Source: Actinomadura atramentaria DSM 43919
GTDB taxonomy: Bacteria > Actinomycetota > Actinomycetes > Streptosporangiales > Streptosporangiaceae
Direction of reading: 5' to 3'
Assembly: GCF_000381885.1 (NCBI RefSeq)
Contig: NZ_KB907209.1
Coordinates: 656,478 to 720,477, forward strand
Length of the DNA stretch: 64,000 nt
Shown here: positions 18,862-28,008 of the stretch, in pieces
How positions within the stretch are numbered: the first letter of the stretch is position 1
Layout of the letters: every line of letters starts with the position of its first letter
Position numbers and translations under genes: made by a program
Notes under the pieces: generated by a model
Databases searched by the model: none
Told to the model about the DNA's origin: nothing
What the model saw: only the letters and a program-made list of their open reading frames with translations

Positions 18862-19707
18862 ATGCCGGAGGGCCCCGCACCGGCCCCCGTGACGCAGCGT
18901 CTCCGCATCCGCTACGCCAAGCGGGGCAGGCTGCGCTTCACGAGCCACCGCGACATCTCCCGGGCCGTGGAACGCGCCGTGCGGCGCGCCGGGATTCCTG
19001 TCGCGCACAGCGCGGGGTTCACCCCGCACCCGAAGATCTCGTACACGGGTGCGGCCGCCACCGGAGTGGCCAGCGAGGCGGAGTACCTCGAAATCGGGCT
19101 CACCGAGCCCCGCGACCCCGACCGGGTCCGCGCCGAGCTCGACGCGGCCCTGCCGGACGGCCTGGACGTCCTGGACGCCGTGGCCGTGCCGCCGGGGTCG
19201 GGCCGGGCGAGCGCCCTCGCCGACCGGCTGGAGGCGTCGGAGTGGCGCGTCCGGCTCGACGGCGTCGCGGCCGACGCAGCGCGGGCGGCCGTCGCGGCCT
19301 TCCTGGCCGCCGAAACGGTCGAGGTCGAACGCCTCACCAAGAAGGGTCGGCGCCGTTTCGACGCCAGGTCCGCCGTGTCCCGCTGCGAAGTGGACCGGCG
19401 CGCCTCGGAGGCGGCGGATGCCCCTTGTGCGATACTTCGCATGGTTGTCCGGCATACCACTCCTGCCGTACGACCCGACGACATCCTCACCGGACTGCGC
19501 CAGGTCGCCGACCTCGCGCCGCCGTCACCGCCGTTGGTGACCAGGCTGGCGCAGGGGCCTCTGGACGCTGCCACCGGTGGCCCCACGGATCCGCTCGGAC
19601 CCGATCGGGAGACCGCGCGGCCGACCGGCGACGACGCCGGCTCGGCGGCCGCGGCCGCCCTTCGCCCGCCGGCCGTGGGCACGGATGCCGCCGGCGCCCT
19701 CGCGTAG
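18862..19707 (+). CDS. DUF2344 / TIGR03936 family protein
   Basis: The 281-aa product starts its conserved part with RLRIRYAKRGRLRFTSHRDI and AHSAGFTPHPKISY, the hallmark of the DUF2344 domain (about residues 15-200). This protein is the regular neighbour of TIGR03960 radical SAM proteins and is fused to them in some bacteria, so it probably acts in the same reaction. The last 70 residues are Ala/Pro-rich and not conserved-looking. A -10-like TACCCT lies at 18784. ATG 18862 is chosen over upstream starts because the conserved domain begins right after it. Confidence 0.9.
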   Translation: MPEGPAPAPVTQRLRIRYAKRGRLRFTSHRDISRAVERAVRRAGIPVAHSAGFTPHPKISYTGAAATGVASEAEYLEIGLTEPRDPDRVRAELDAALPDGLDVLDAVAVPPGSGRASALADRLEASEWRVRLDGVAADAARAAVAAFLAAETVEVERLTKKGRRRFDARSAVSRCEVDRRASEAADAPCAILRMVVRHTTPAVRPDDILTGLRQVADLAPPSPPLVTRLAQGPLDAATGGPTDPLGPDRETARPTGDDAGSAAAAALRPPAVGTDAAGALA

Positions 19708-19905
19708 GGCCCGTCCCGTGCCGCGCACGGGACGGGCGGTATGCGGCGGGCGCGCCCCCGACGACTTCGTCGGTGCGCCCGGACGACCGTCCGGGCGCAC
19801 CGGCACCGAGAACTGAGGAGAGTTCCCGCGCGGCGCACCGCACGTCCCGCCCTGACCGGCGGGTCGGCGCGGTCGCGCCCGGGAACCTGACGGGAGATTG
19901 CCCGG

Positions 19906-22900
19906 ATGCTTGAGAACGACGCCGAATCGGCTGCCGCAGGCGGCACCGCGCAGGTGAAGAAGCCCGCCCGCACGACGCGCCGGGCGGCCAGCAGGCCCGC
20001 CGGTCCACCGCCGGAGGTCGAGGAGGCCCCGTCCCCCGCGGCGGCCGCCGCGACCGGCGGCGAGGCCGCGACGGGCGGGGAGCCCGTGCTGGAGCCCGCG
20101 CTGGAGCCCGCGCGCAAGACGACCCGCGCCGCGGCCAAGACCGTGGAGCGGACCACCGCGCGCACCACCGCCACCAAGCCCAAGGTCACGCGCACGACGC
20201 GGACCCGCAAGAAGGTCGAGCCGGTCGAGGAGCCGCCCGCCGGGGTCGCCGCCGAACCCGCCGAGGCGCCCGCGCCCGACGAGGCCGCCGCGCCCGCCGG
20301 GCGGAGCCGGTCGCGCCGCCGCGCCGCCGCGGCCGAGCCGCCCGCCGAGACCGCCGAGGTCACGGAGACCGCTGAGACCGCCGAGACCGCCGAGACGCCC
20401 GAGGGCGGGGCCGCCGAGGCGCGCGTCACGCCCGTCACCCGCACCCGCGCCCGGACCCGCCGCGCCACCGCGCCCGCCGGTCCGCCGCCGGAGGTGCCGC
20501 CCGCACCGGCGTTCTCGCCGCCGCCCGTCCCCGCCGCCGAGGCCGCGGACGAGGAAGAGGACGAGGAGAACGCGGGCGGAGTCCCGTCGATCGCGTTCCA
20601 GCCGCCGATGGTGGTCTTCCAGCCGCCGCAGCCCGCGCCGTCCACCCCGCGCACCGAGCGCGAGGCGGCCGTCGTGGAGGAGGCCGAAGAGGCCGCCGAC
20701 GAGGCCGACGAGCTCGCCGAGGACGACGAGTCCGGCGACCGCCCGACCCGCCGCAGGCGGCGGCGCGGCGGCCGGGGCCGCGGCAAGGGCGGCCGCGAGG
20801 GCGCCGAGGACGGCGCGGCCGACGAGGCCGCCGACAAGCCCGAGAAGGCCGACCGCCAGGAGCGCGCCGAGAAGGCCGACAAGGCCGAGAAGCCCGCGCG
20901 CGCGGCGAAGAAGGAGCCCAAGGAGGCCAAGGAGCCGAAGGGCGCCAAGGAGTCGAAGGCGGCGCAGGAGACGCGCGCCGAGGCCGAGGCCGACGAGGCG
21001 GACGAGGAGGCCGGCGGCAGTCGCCGTCGCCGCCGTCGCCGCCGCCGCGCGGGCGGGGCCGAGGACGGCGTCGTCGACGACCCGCCGAACACCGTCGTCC
21101 ACGTCCGCGACGCGCGCGCCGTCGAGGACGAGGTCCAGTCCGTGCGCGGCTCCACCCGGCTGGAGGCCAAGAAGCAGCGCCGCCGCGAGGGCCGCGAGCA
21201 GGGCCGCCGCCGCCCGCCGGTGATCACCGAGGCCGAGTTCCTGGCCCGCCGCGAGTCCGTCGAGCGCACGATGGTCGTCCGGCAGGAGGGCGAGCGCACG
21301 CAGATCGCGGTGCTGGAGGACGACGTCCTCGTCGAGCACTACGTCAACCGGGCGACCAGCCAGTCCTACGTCGGCAACGTGTACCTCGGCAAGGTGCAGA
21401 ACGTGCTGCCGTCGATGGAGGCGGCGTTCGTCGACATCGGCAAGGGCCGCAACGCGGTGCTGTACGCGGGCGAGGTCAACTGGGACGCGTCCGGCCTGGA
21501 GGGCCAGCCGCGCCGCATCGAGGTCGCGCTGAAGTCCGGCCAGTCGGTGCTGGTGCAGGTCACCAAGGACCCGCTCGGCCACAAGGGCGCGCGGCTGACC
21601 AGCCAGATCTCGCTGCCCGGCCGGTACCTGGTGTACGTGCCGGACGGCTCGATGACCGGCATCAGCCGCAAGCTGCCCGACAAGGAGCGCAGCCGCCTCA
21701 AGCAGATCCTCAAGAAGATCATGCCGGAGAACGCCGGGGTGATCGTCCGGACGGCCGCCGAGGGGGCCACCGAGGAGGAGCTGGAGCGGGACGTCTCGCG
21801 CCTGTCGGCGCAGTGGGAGAGCATCCGCAAGAAGATGAGGACGGCGTCCGCGCCGTCGCTGCTGCACGGCGAGCCGGACCTGACGGTCCGCGTCATCCGC
21901 GACATCTTCAACGAGGACTTCTCCAAGCTCGTCGTGGCGGGGCCCGAGGCGTGGGAGACCGTCTCGGAGTACGTCCACTACGTCGCGCCCCACCTGGAGG
22001 ACCGGGTGGAGCGCTGGGCGGGCGCGGGCGACGCGTTCGCCGAGTACCGGGTGGACGAGCAGATCGCCAAGGCGCTGGAGCGCAAGGTGTGGCTGCCGAG
22101 CGGCGGGTCGCTGGTCATCGACCGCACCGAGGCGATGACGGTCATCGACGTCAACACCGGCAAGTTCACCGGGCAGGGCGGGAACCTGGAGGAGACCGTC
22201 ACCCGCAACAACCTGGAGGCGGCGGAGGAGATCGTCCGCCAGCTCCGGCTGCGCGACATCGGCGGGATCATCGTCGTCGACTTCATCGACATGGTGCTGG
22301 AGAGCAACCGGGACCTGGTGCTGCGGCGGCTCGTGGAGTGCCTGTCGCGGGACCGCACCAAGCACCAGGTCGCCGAGGTGACGTCGCTCGGCCTCGTCCA
22401 GATGACGCGCAAGCGGGTCGGGCAGGGGCTGCTGGAGGCGTTCTCGGAGACCTGCGACTGCTGCAACGGGCGGGGCATCCACGTCCACCTCACGCCGGTG
22501 GAGTCCGGCGGCGGCGGGAAGGACGGCGGGAAGTCCGCGGGCAAGGAGAACGGCCGCCGCCGCAAGCGCAAGGGCGAGGTCGAGAAGGCCGTCGAGGACA
22601 AGCTCGCGCGGCAGGAGTCGGCGAAGTCCCGCGCGGCGGCCGAGGACGAGTCGGAGGAGACCGACCCGCAGGCCGTGGTGGAGGCCGAGGAGGCCGCCGC
22701 CGAGTCGTCGTCGGCCGCCCCGGGCGCCCTGACGGCGGACGAGCCCATCGACGCGGACCTGGACGAGACCGACACGGGCAGCGACACGGGCAGCGACACG
22801 GGCGAGGCCGAGCCGGAGCCGGAGGAGGAAGCCCCGGCCCGCCGCCGCCGAACCCGCCGCACCCGCACCGCGAAGACCGCGGCGACCGACGACGCCCCCG

Positions 22901-22938
22901 CCGAACAGGCGGCGGAGGAGACGGTCGCGGCCGAGTAG
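19906..22938 (+). CDS. rne: Ribonuclease E/G
   Basis: This 1,010-aa endoribonuclease starts mRNA decay and processes rRNA. The first 420 residues are Ala/Glu/Lys/Arg-rich and disordered, with an Arg-Gly patch ([17 protein letters not shown]). The catalytic part begins with the S1 RNA-binding domain (NVYLGKVQNVLPSMEAAFVDIGKGRNA), then the RNase H-like and DNase I-like parts with VIDVNTGKFTG and IIVVDFIDM carrying the metal-binding Asp residues. CDCCNGRG (about 850-853) is the zinc-link. A second acidic tail follows. The catalytic core in the middle flanked by disordered arms is the actinobacterial layout (RNase ES type). Confidence 0.95.
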   Translation: MLENDAESAAAGGTAQVKKPARTTRRAASRPAGPPPEVEEAPSPAAAAATGGEAATGGEPVLEPALEPARKTTRAAAKTVERTTARTTATKPKVTRTTRTRKKVEPVEEPPAGVAAEPAEAPAPDEAAAPAGRSRSRRRAAAAEPPAETAEVTETAETAETAETPEGGAAEARVTPVTRTRARTRRATAPAGPPPEVPPAPAFSPPPVPAAEAADEEEDEENAGGVPSIAFQPPMVVFQPPQPAPSTPRTEREAAVVEEAEEAADEADELAEDDESGDRPTRRRRRRGGRGRGKGGREGAEDGAADEAADKPEKADRQERAEKADKAEKPARAAKKEPKEAKEPKGAKESKAAQETRAEAEADEADEEAGGSRRRRRRRRRAGGAEDGVVDDPPNTVVHVRDARAVEDEVQSVRGSTRLEAKKQRRREGREQGRRRPPVITEAEFLARRESVERTMVVRQEGERTQIAVLEDDVLVEHYVNRATSQSYVGNVYLGKVQNVLPSMEAAFVDIGKGRNAVLYAGEVNWDASGLEGQPRRIEVALKSGQSVLVQVTKDPLGHKGARLTSQISLPGRYLVYVPDGSMTGISRKLPDKERSRLKQILKKIMPENAGVIVRTAAEGATEEELERDVSRLSAQWESIRKKMRTASAPSLLHGEPDLTVRVIRDIFNEDFSKLVVAGPEAWETVSEYVHYVAPHLEDRVERWAGAGDAFAEYRVDEQIAKALERKVWLPSGGSLVIDRTEAMTVIDVNTGKFTGQGGNLEETVTRNNLEAAEEIVRQLRLRDIGGIIVVDFIDMVLESNRDLVLRRLVECLSRDRTKHQVAEVTSLGLVQMTRKRVGQGLLEAFSETCDCCNGRGIHVHLTPVESGGGGKDGGKSAGKENGRRRKRKGEVEKAVEDKLARQESAKSRAAAEDESEETDPQAVVEAEEAAAESSSAAPGALTADEPIDADLDETDTGSDTGSDTGEAEPEPEEEAPARRRRTRRTRTAKTAATDDAPAEQAAEETVAAE

Positions 22939-22946
22939 CAGCACGC

Positions 22947-22966
22947 GGGGTCCGTACAAGGACCCC
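22947..22966 (+). terminator. Hairpin after rne
   Basis: GGGGTCC and GGACCCC form a perfect seven-base stem around a GTACAA loop nine bases after the rne stop. It has no T-run. Confidence 0.55.
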
Positions 22967-22968
22967 GA

Positions 22969-23104
22969 CCACAGCGCGAGTGCGTGACCTGCCGCCGGGA
23001 GGCGACGCCGAAGGCGAGCCTCCCGGCGGCATCGCTTCGCGATCTGGCCGCCGAAGCTCGCCTCCGGCTCGCTTCAGCGGCCAGGTAACGCACTCGCGGT
23101 GTGG
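22969..23104. mobile_element. MITE-like 136-bp element with 23-bp terminal inverted repeats
   Basis: The ends at 22969-22991 and 23082-23104 match as inverted repeats at 21 of 23 positions. Inside are two further hairpins: a perfect 13-base stem (22991-23003 with 23018-23030) and a 13-base stem with one mismatch (23045-23057 with 23071-23083). No reading frame or obvious target duplication is present. The layout fits a non-autonomous transposable element or a structured regulatory repeat. Confidence 0.6.
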
Positions 23105-23195
23105 CTGAGGCAGGCCCTATGCGAGCGCGTCGGGCAGGGCTGCAGTGAACACGACCGCCGGGCGAGCGGCTGGTCCGGGGATGCGATTAGTACTG

Positions 23196-23435
23196 TATTC
23201 TCGGATGTCGGTGCGTCGTAGGCGCGCCGTCCAGTCATCCGCCGGGCCGCTGGCGCGGTCCGCAGGGGTGCGTCTCCGCCGTCTTCGGCGGGTCCAGCAG
23301 AGAGCGCCGGTGGAGTCCTCCGCCGGTGTGCCGCCTCCGGCGCGATCCGGGGGTAGGCCCTCAGCCGAGGGCTGGTTTCGACCACGCGTGGGACCGGTTC
23401 GATCCGGAAGCGCGCGCAGACGAGAGGTTTCCGCG
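23196..23435 (+). promoter_or_regulatory. rplU promoter and long structured 5' leader
   Basis: TATTCT at 23196-23201 is the best -10 box, which gives a leader of roughly 230 bases before rplU. It contains CCGCCG-TCTT-CGGCGG (23276-23291) and GCCCTC-AGCC-GAGGGC (about 23356) hairpins and no convincing gene. A long leader before a ribosomal protein operon could carry autoregulation by L21, but that is inference. Confidence 0.4.
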
Positions 23436-23747
23436 GTGTACGCGATTGTCCGCGCAGGCGGCAGGCAGGAGAAGGTCGCCGAGGGCGACGTCCTCACCGT
23501 CGACAAGCTGACCGGTGAGCCCGGTGACGCGCTGAAGCTGCAGGCGCTGCTGGTCGTCGACGGCGACAACGTCGTCAGCAAGGCGGCCGACCTCGCGAAC
23601 TACGAGGTGACCGCCGAGATCGTCGGCGCCGTCAAGGGCCCGAAGATCAACATCATGCACTACCGGAACAAGACCGGTTACAAGCGGCGGATGGGTCACC
23701 GTCAGCCGTACACCGAGATCAAGATCACCGGCATCTCCGGGAAGTAA
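23436..23747 (+). CDS. rplU: 50S ribosomal protein L21
   Basis: The 103-aa product shows the L21 start [17 protein letters not shown] and the C-terminal [22 protein letters not shown]. It binds 23S rRNA. The GTG at 23436 gives the standard length, and GAGAGG lies just upstream; the frame is open further upstream but not L21-like. It is the first gene of the usual rplU-rpmA-obgE group. Confidence 0.98.
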   Translation: MYAIVRAGGRQEKVAEGDVLTVDKLTGEPGDALKLQALLVVDGDNVVSKAADLANYEVTAEIVGAVKGPKINIMHYRNKTGYKRRMGHRQPYTEIKITGISGK

Positions 23748-23759
23748 GGGAGCGGGGCA

Positions 23760-24014
23760 ATGGCACACAAGAAGGGCGCATCGTCCAGCCGTAACGGTCG
23801 TGACTCGAATGCGCAGCGCCTCGGTGTCAAGCGCTTCGGTGGCCAGCAGGTCAACGCGGGCGAGATCATCGTCCGGCAGCGCGGCACCCACTTCCACCCC
23901 GGACCGGGTGTGGGCCGTGGCGGCGACGACACATTGTTCGCGCTGGTCGCGGGCGCGGTGCAGTTCCGGCGCTACCGTGGCCGTAACGCGGTGAGCATCG
24001 TCCCGGCGGAATAG
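23760..24014 (+). CDS. rpmA: 50S ribosomal protein L27
   Basis: The 84-aa product begins [28 protein letters not shown], the conserved L27 N-terminus that reaches the peptidyl transferase centre. It does not carry the cleavable extension found in some Firmicutes. It starts 12 bases after rplU and is followed by a strong terminator. Confidence 0.98.
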   Translation: MAHKKGASSSRNGRDSNAQRLGVKRFGGQQVNAGEIIVRQRGTHFHPGPGVGRGGDDTLFALVAGAVQFRRYRGRNAVSIVPAE

Positions 24015-24039
24015 TCCGCGGATCGAGAAGCTTTCTTGA

Positions 24040-24077
24040 AAGGGGCGGACCGTACCGGTCCGCCCCTTGCTCTGTCT
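24040..24077 (+). terminator. Intrinsic terminator after rpmA
   Basis: A perfect 12-base stem (AAGGGGCGGACC with GGTCCGCCCCTT) around a five-base loop is followed by GCTCTGTCTT. It separates the ribosomal pair from obgE. Confidence 0.85.
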
Positions 24078-24110
24078 TCCGGCAGGGCAACGACGAGCCG
24101 AGGAGGGGCC

Positions 24111-25511
24111 GTGGCCGCAGGAGCCGGGTCTGGCGCGCAGTTCGTGGACCGGGTGGTGCTGCACGTCGTCGCGGGCAACGGCGGCAACGGCTGCGCGTCG
24201 GTCCACCGTGAGAAGTTCAAGCCGCTCGGCGGGCCGGACGGGGCGAACGGCGGGCGCGGCGGCGACGTCGTCCTCGTCGTGGACACCGGCGCGGCGAGCC
24301 TGCTGGAGTACCACCGCCGCCCGCACCGCCGCGCGCCGAACGGCAAGCAGGGGCAGGGCGGGCACCGGACGGGCGCGGACGGCGGCGACATCGTGCTGAC
24401 CGTCCCGGACGGCACCGTGGTGAAGACCCCCGGCGGCGAGGTCCTGGCGGACCTGGTCGGGGAGGGCACCCGGTTCGTCGTCGCGGAGGGCGGCCGGGGC
24501 GGGCTCGGCAACGCCGCGCTGGCGTCGGCGAAGCGCAAGGCGCCGGGGTTCGCGCTGCTGGGGGAGCCCGGCGACGAGCGCGACATCGTGCTGGAGCTGA
24601 AGAGCGTCGCGGACGTCGCGCTGGTCGGGTTCCCGAGCGCGGGCAAGTCGTCGCTGATCGCGGCGCTGTCGGCGGCCAAGCCGAAGATCGCGGACTATCC
24701 GTTCACGACGCTCGTCCCGAACCTCGGGGTGGTCAGCGCGGGCGACGAGACGTTCACGGTCGCGGACGTGCCGGGCCTGATCGAGGGCGCCAGCGAGGGC
24801 CGGGGCCTGGGCCTTGCGTTCCTGCGGCACATCGAGCGGTCGTCCACGCTGGCGCACGTCGTGGACTGCGCGACGCCCGAGCCGGGCCGCGACCCCGTCA
24901 CCGACTTCGAGACGATCGAGAACGAGCTGCGCGCCTACGACCGGGCGCTGGGCGACCGGCCGCTGTCGGACCGGCCGCGGCTCGTCGTCCTCAACAAGGT
25001 GGACGTCCCCGACGCCCGCGAGCTGGCCGACATGGTCCGCCCCGAGTTCGAGAAGCGCGGCCTGCGCGTGTTCGAGGTGTCGGCGGCCAGCCACGAGGGC
25101 CTGCGCGAGCTGGCGTTCGCGATGGCGGAGATGGTCGCGGAGCACCGGGCGTCGCTGCCGCCCGCCGAGCCGACCCGGATCGTGCTGCGGCCGACGCCGG
25201 TCGCGGGCGGCGCGGACTTCGCCGTCAAGCCGATGGGCGACAACACCTACCTGATCACCGGCGAGAAGCCGGTGCGCTGGCTGCGCCAGACCGACTTCGC
25301 CAACGAGGAGGCCGTCGGCTACCTCGCGGACCGGCTCGCCCGGCTCGGCGTGGAGGACAAGCTGGCCGCGGCGGGCGCGGAGTCCGGGGCGACCGTCCTC
25401 ATCGGCACCCCCGACGACGCGGTCGTGTTCGACTGGGAACCCGAGATCGCGGCGGGCGAGAGCCTGCCGGGGCCGCGCGGCACCGACCGGAGACTCGACG
25501 GCCGCCGCTGA
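24111..25511 (+). CDS. obgE: Obg GTPase (ObgE/CgtA)
   Basis: This 466-aa GTPase binds the 50S subunit and links ribosome assembly to growth and, in Streptomyces, to sporulation. The Gly-rich Obg fold comes first ([36 protein letters not shown] type sequence), then the G domain with [10 protein letters not shown] (about 172-181), [14 protein letters not shown] and [10 protein letters not shown]. The C-terminal OCT domain ([18 protein letters not shown]) follows. GTG 24111 sits after GAGGAGG. Confidence 0.97.
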   Translation: MAAGAGSGAQFVDRVVLHVVAGNGGNGCASVHREKFKPLGGPDGANGGRGGDVVLVVDTGAASLLEYHRRPHRRAPNGKQGQGGHRTGADGGDIVLTVPDGTVVKTPGGEVLADLVGEGTRFVVAEGGRGGLGNAALASAKRKAPGFALLGEPGDERDIVLELKSVADVALVGFPSAGKSSLIAALSAAKPKIADYPFTTLVPNLGVVSAGDETFTVADVPGLIEGASEGRGLGLAFLRHIERSSTLAHVVDCATPEPGRDPVTDFETIENELRAYDRALGDRPLSDRPRLVVLNKVDVPDARELADMVRPEFEKRGLRVFEVSAASHEGLRELAFAMAEMVAEHRASLPPAEPTRIVLRPTPVAGGADFAVKPMGDNTYLITGEKPVRWLRQTDFANEEAVGYLADRLARLGVEDKLAAAGAESGATVLIGTPDDAVVFDWEPEIAAGESLPGPRGTDRRLDGRR

Positions 25512-25539
25512 CCCGCCCGCAACCCCCGAGGTGACGATC

Positions 25540-26655
25540 GTGAGCACTCGCCGTTCGGAGATCGAGAAGGCCCGGAGCCTGGTGGTGAAGGCGGGGTCGT
25601 CGTCGCTGACGACCACCGCCGGGACCATCGACGTGGCGCGGATCGACGCGCTCGTGGACGTCCTGGCGGCCCGCCGCGCCGCCGGGACCGAGATCGTGTT
25701 CGTGTCGTCGGGGGCCATCGCGGCGGGCCTCGGCCCGCTCGGGCTGGCCCGCCGCCCGCGCGACCTGGCCACCCAGCAGGCGGCGGCGAGTGTCGGGCAG
25801 GGCCTGCTGTTCGCGCAGTACACGGCCGCGTTCGCCCGGCACGGGCTGACGGTCGGGCAGGTGCTGCTGACCGCCGACGACATGATGCGCCGTTCCCACC
25901 ACCGCAACGCGCAGCGGACGTTGGCGCAGTTGCTGGAGTTCGGGATCGTCCCGATCGTCAACGAGAACGACACGGTCGCGACGGACGAGATCCGGTTCGG
26001 CGACAACGACCGGCTCGCCGCGCTCGTCGCGCACCTGACCCGCGCGGACGCGCTGATCCTGCTGTCGGACGTCGACGCGCTCTACACCGGCGACCCGCGG
26101 CGGCCGGGCGCGCGGCGCGTCGAGGAGGTCCACGGCCCGCAGGACCTGGCGGGCATCGAGCTGGGCGCGTCCGGCCGCGTCGGCACCGGCGGGATGATCA
26201 CCAAGGTGGAGGCGGCGCGGATCGCGGGCGTCCCGGTGGTGCTGACCGACGCGGCGTCGGCCGAGCGGGCGCTGGCGGGCGAGCCGATCGGCACCTACTT
26301 CCACCCCGAGTCGCCGCGGCTGATGTCGGGCCGCCACCTGTGGCTCGCGCACGCCACGACCGGGCACGGCCGCGTCCTGCTGGACGCGGGCGCGGTCGAG
26401 GCGGTGGTGCGCCGCCGCACGTCGCTGCTGCCCGCCGGGGTGACGGGCGTGCGCGGCGACTTCGCGGCGGGCGACCCGGTGGACCTGTGCGACGGCGACG
26501 GCCGGGTCGTCGCGCGCGGCCTCGTCAACTACGACGCGGCGGAGATCCCGGACCTGATGGGCCGCTCCACCCGCTGGCTGGCCCGCGAGCTGGGCCCCGA
26601 GTACGAGCGCGAGATCATCCACCGCGACCGCATGGTGATCCTCGCCGACGACTGA
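25540..26655 (+). CDS. proB: Glutamate 5-kinase
   Basis: This 371-aa enzyme phosphorylates glutamate in the first step of proline synthesis. The amino-acid kinase domain shows VVKAGSSSLTT, FVSSGAIAAGLGPLG, IVPIVNENDTVATDEIRFGDND and ALILLSDVDALYTGDP. A C-terminal PUA domain (about 280-365) completes it. Most ProB proteins have VVKVGSS; Ala replaces the second Val here. GTG 25540 has GAGG eight bases upstream, so it is preferred over GTG 25531. proA follows after 34 bases. Confidence 0.97.
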   Translation: MSTRRSEIEKARSLVVKAGSSSLTTTAGTIDVARIDALVDVLAARRAAGTEIVFVSSGAIAAGLGPLGLARRPRDLATQQAAASVGQGLLFAQYTAAFARHGLTVGQVLLTADDMMRRSHHRNAQRTLAQLLEFGIVPIVNENDTVATDEIRFGDNDRLAALVAHLTRADALILLSDVDALYTGDPRRPGARRVEEVHGPQDLAGIELGASGRVGTGGMITKVEAARIAGVPVVLTDAASAERALAGEPIGTYFHPESPRLMSGRHLWLAHATTGHGRVLLDAGAVEAVVRRRTSLLPAGVTGVRGDFAAGDPVDLCDGDGRVVARGLVNYDAAEIPDLMGRSTRWLARELGPEYEREIIHRDRMVILADD

Positions 26656-26689
26656 CCCCTGATCGGACATCGACCTGAAGGAGCCGGTG

Positions 26690-27949
26690 ATGAGCGAGCT
26701 GGAGCGCGCGGAGTTCCTGCGGACGGCGCGGCGCGCCAAGGACGCGGCGGCGGACCTCGCGCCGCTGCCGCGCGCGGTGAAGGACGCCGCGCTGCACGCG
26801 GTCGCGGACGCGCTGGAGGCGTCGGCGGCGCGGATCGTCAAGGCGAACGCGCTGGACGTGGCGCGGGCGCGGGAGGCGGGGACGCCTGCGTCGATGATCG
26901 ACCGGCTGAGCCTGACGCCGGAGCGGATCACGGCCGTCGCGGACGCCGTCCGCAAGGTCGCGGCGCTGCCCGACCCGGTGGGGGAGACGGTGCGCGGGAA
27001 CGTCCTGCCGAACGGGCTCGACCTGCGGCAGGTCCGGGTGCCGCTCGGCGTCGTCGGGATCGTGTACGAGGGCCGGCCGAACGTCACGGTGGACGCGGCG
27101 GCGCTGTGCCTGAAGAGCGGGAACGCGGCGCTGCTGCGCGGCTCGTCGTCGGCGTACGAGTCGAACTCGGTGCTGGTGGACGTCATGCAGGGCGCGCTGG
27201 CGGGGACGCCGGTCCCGGCGGACGCGGTGCAGCTCGTCCCCGGCACGAGCCGCGAGTCGGTGAAGCACCTGATGCGGGCGCGCGGGCTGGTGGACGTGCT
27301 GATTCCGCGCGGCGGCGCGTCGCTGATCAACTCGGTGGTGGAGGAGTCGACGGTGCCGGTGATCGAGACGGGCGTCGGGAACTGCTCGGTGTACGTGGAC
27401 GCCGCCGCCGACCTCGACATGGCCGTGGACATCCTGGTGAACGCCAAGACGCAGCGGCCGTCGGTGTGCAACGCGGCCGAGACGCTGCTCGTCCACGCCG
27501 ACGTCGCGGAGGCGTTCCTGCCGCGCGCGCTGGCGGCGCTGGCGGAGCGGGGCGTGACGGTCCACGGCGACGAGCGGGTGCGGGCGCACGGCGACGCGGT
27601 CGTCGCGGCGACGGAGGAGGACTGGGGCACCGAGTACCTGTCGCTGGACATCGCGGCGCGCGTCGTGGACTCGCTGGACGAGGCCGTCGCGCACATCCGC
27701 CGGTACGGGTCGGGCCACACCGAGGCGATCGTGACGGGCTCGCAGCCCGCCGCGAAGCGGTTCGCGGCGCTGGTGGACTCGGCGGCGGTGATGGTGAACG
27801 CGTCCACGCGGTTCACCGACGGCGAGGAGTTCGGGTTCGGCGCGGAGATCGGGATCTCGACGCAGAAGCTGCACGCGCGCGGGCCGATGGGTCTGCCGGA
27901 GCTGACCTCCACCAAGTACGTCGTGACGGGCGAGGGGCATGTCCGGTAG
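26690..27949 (+). CDS. proA: Gamma-glutamyl phosphate reductase
   Basis: This 419-aa NADPH-dependent enzyme reduces the ProB product to glutamate semialdehyde. The nucleotide-binding motif [18 protein letters not shown] and the catalytic Cys in [13 protein letters not shown] (about C260) are clear. ATG 26690 follows AAGGAG by six bases. With proB it completes the first two steps of proline synthesis; proC is not in this window. Confidence 0.97.
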   Translation: MSELERAEFLRTARRAKDAAADLAPLPRAVKDAALHAVADALEASAARIVKANALDVARAREAGTPASMIDRLSLTPERITAVADAVRKVAALPDPVGETVRGNVLPNGLDLRQVRVPLGVVGIVYEGRPNVTVDAAALCLKSGNAALLRGSSSAYESNSVLVDVMQGALAGTPVPADAVQLVPGTSRESVKHLMRARGLVDVLIPRGGASLINSVVEESTVPVIETGVGNCSVYVDAAADLDMAVDILVNAKTQRPSVCNAAETLLVHADVAEAFLPRALAALAERGVTVHGDERVRAHGDAVVAATEEDWGTEYLSLDIAARVVDSLDEAVAHIRRYGSGHTEAIVTGSQPAAKRFAALVDSAAVMVNASTRFTDGEEFGFGAEIGISTQKLHARGPMGLPELTSTKYVVTGEGHVR

Positions 27950-27973
27950 CGGATATGTGACAGTTTGACCCTT

Positions 27974-27984
27974 GTTGTCACAAC
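27974..27984. promoter_or_regulatory. Palindrome GTTGTCACAAC before the phosphoesterase gene
   Basis: This perfect 11-base palindrome around a central C lies 25 bases before the GTG of the metallophosphoesterase, in the region where a -35 box would be. It may be an operator. Confidence 0.35.
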
Positions 27985-28008
27985 GTAAGTGTGATCTGAT
28001 CCACTGTT

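Noticed and set aside
19525..22959. 1,144-codon open frame antisense to rne
   Set aside because: It is Leu/Arg/Gly-rich shadow sequence with no family signature; RNase E on the plus strand explains the region.
23145..23435. Upstream in-frame extension of rplU
   Set aside because: The residues are Arg-rich and unlike L21; GTG 23436 gives the exact family length and has a ribosome site.
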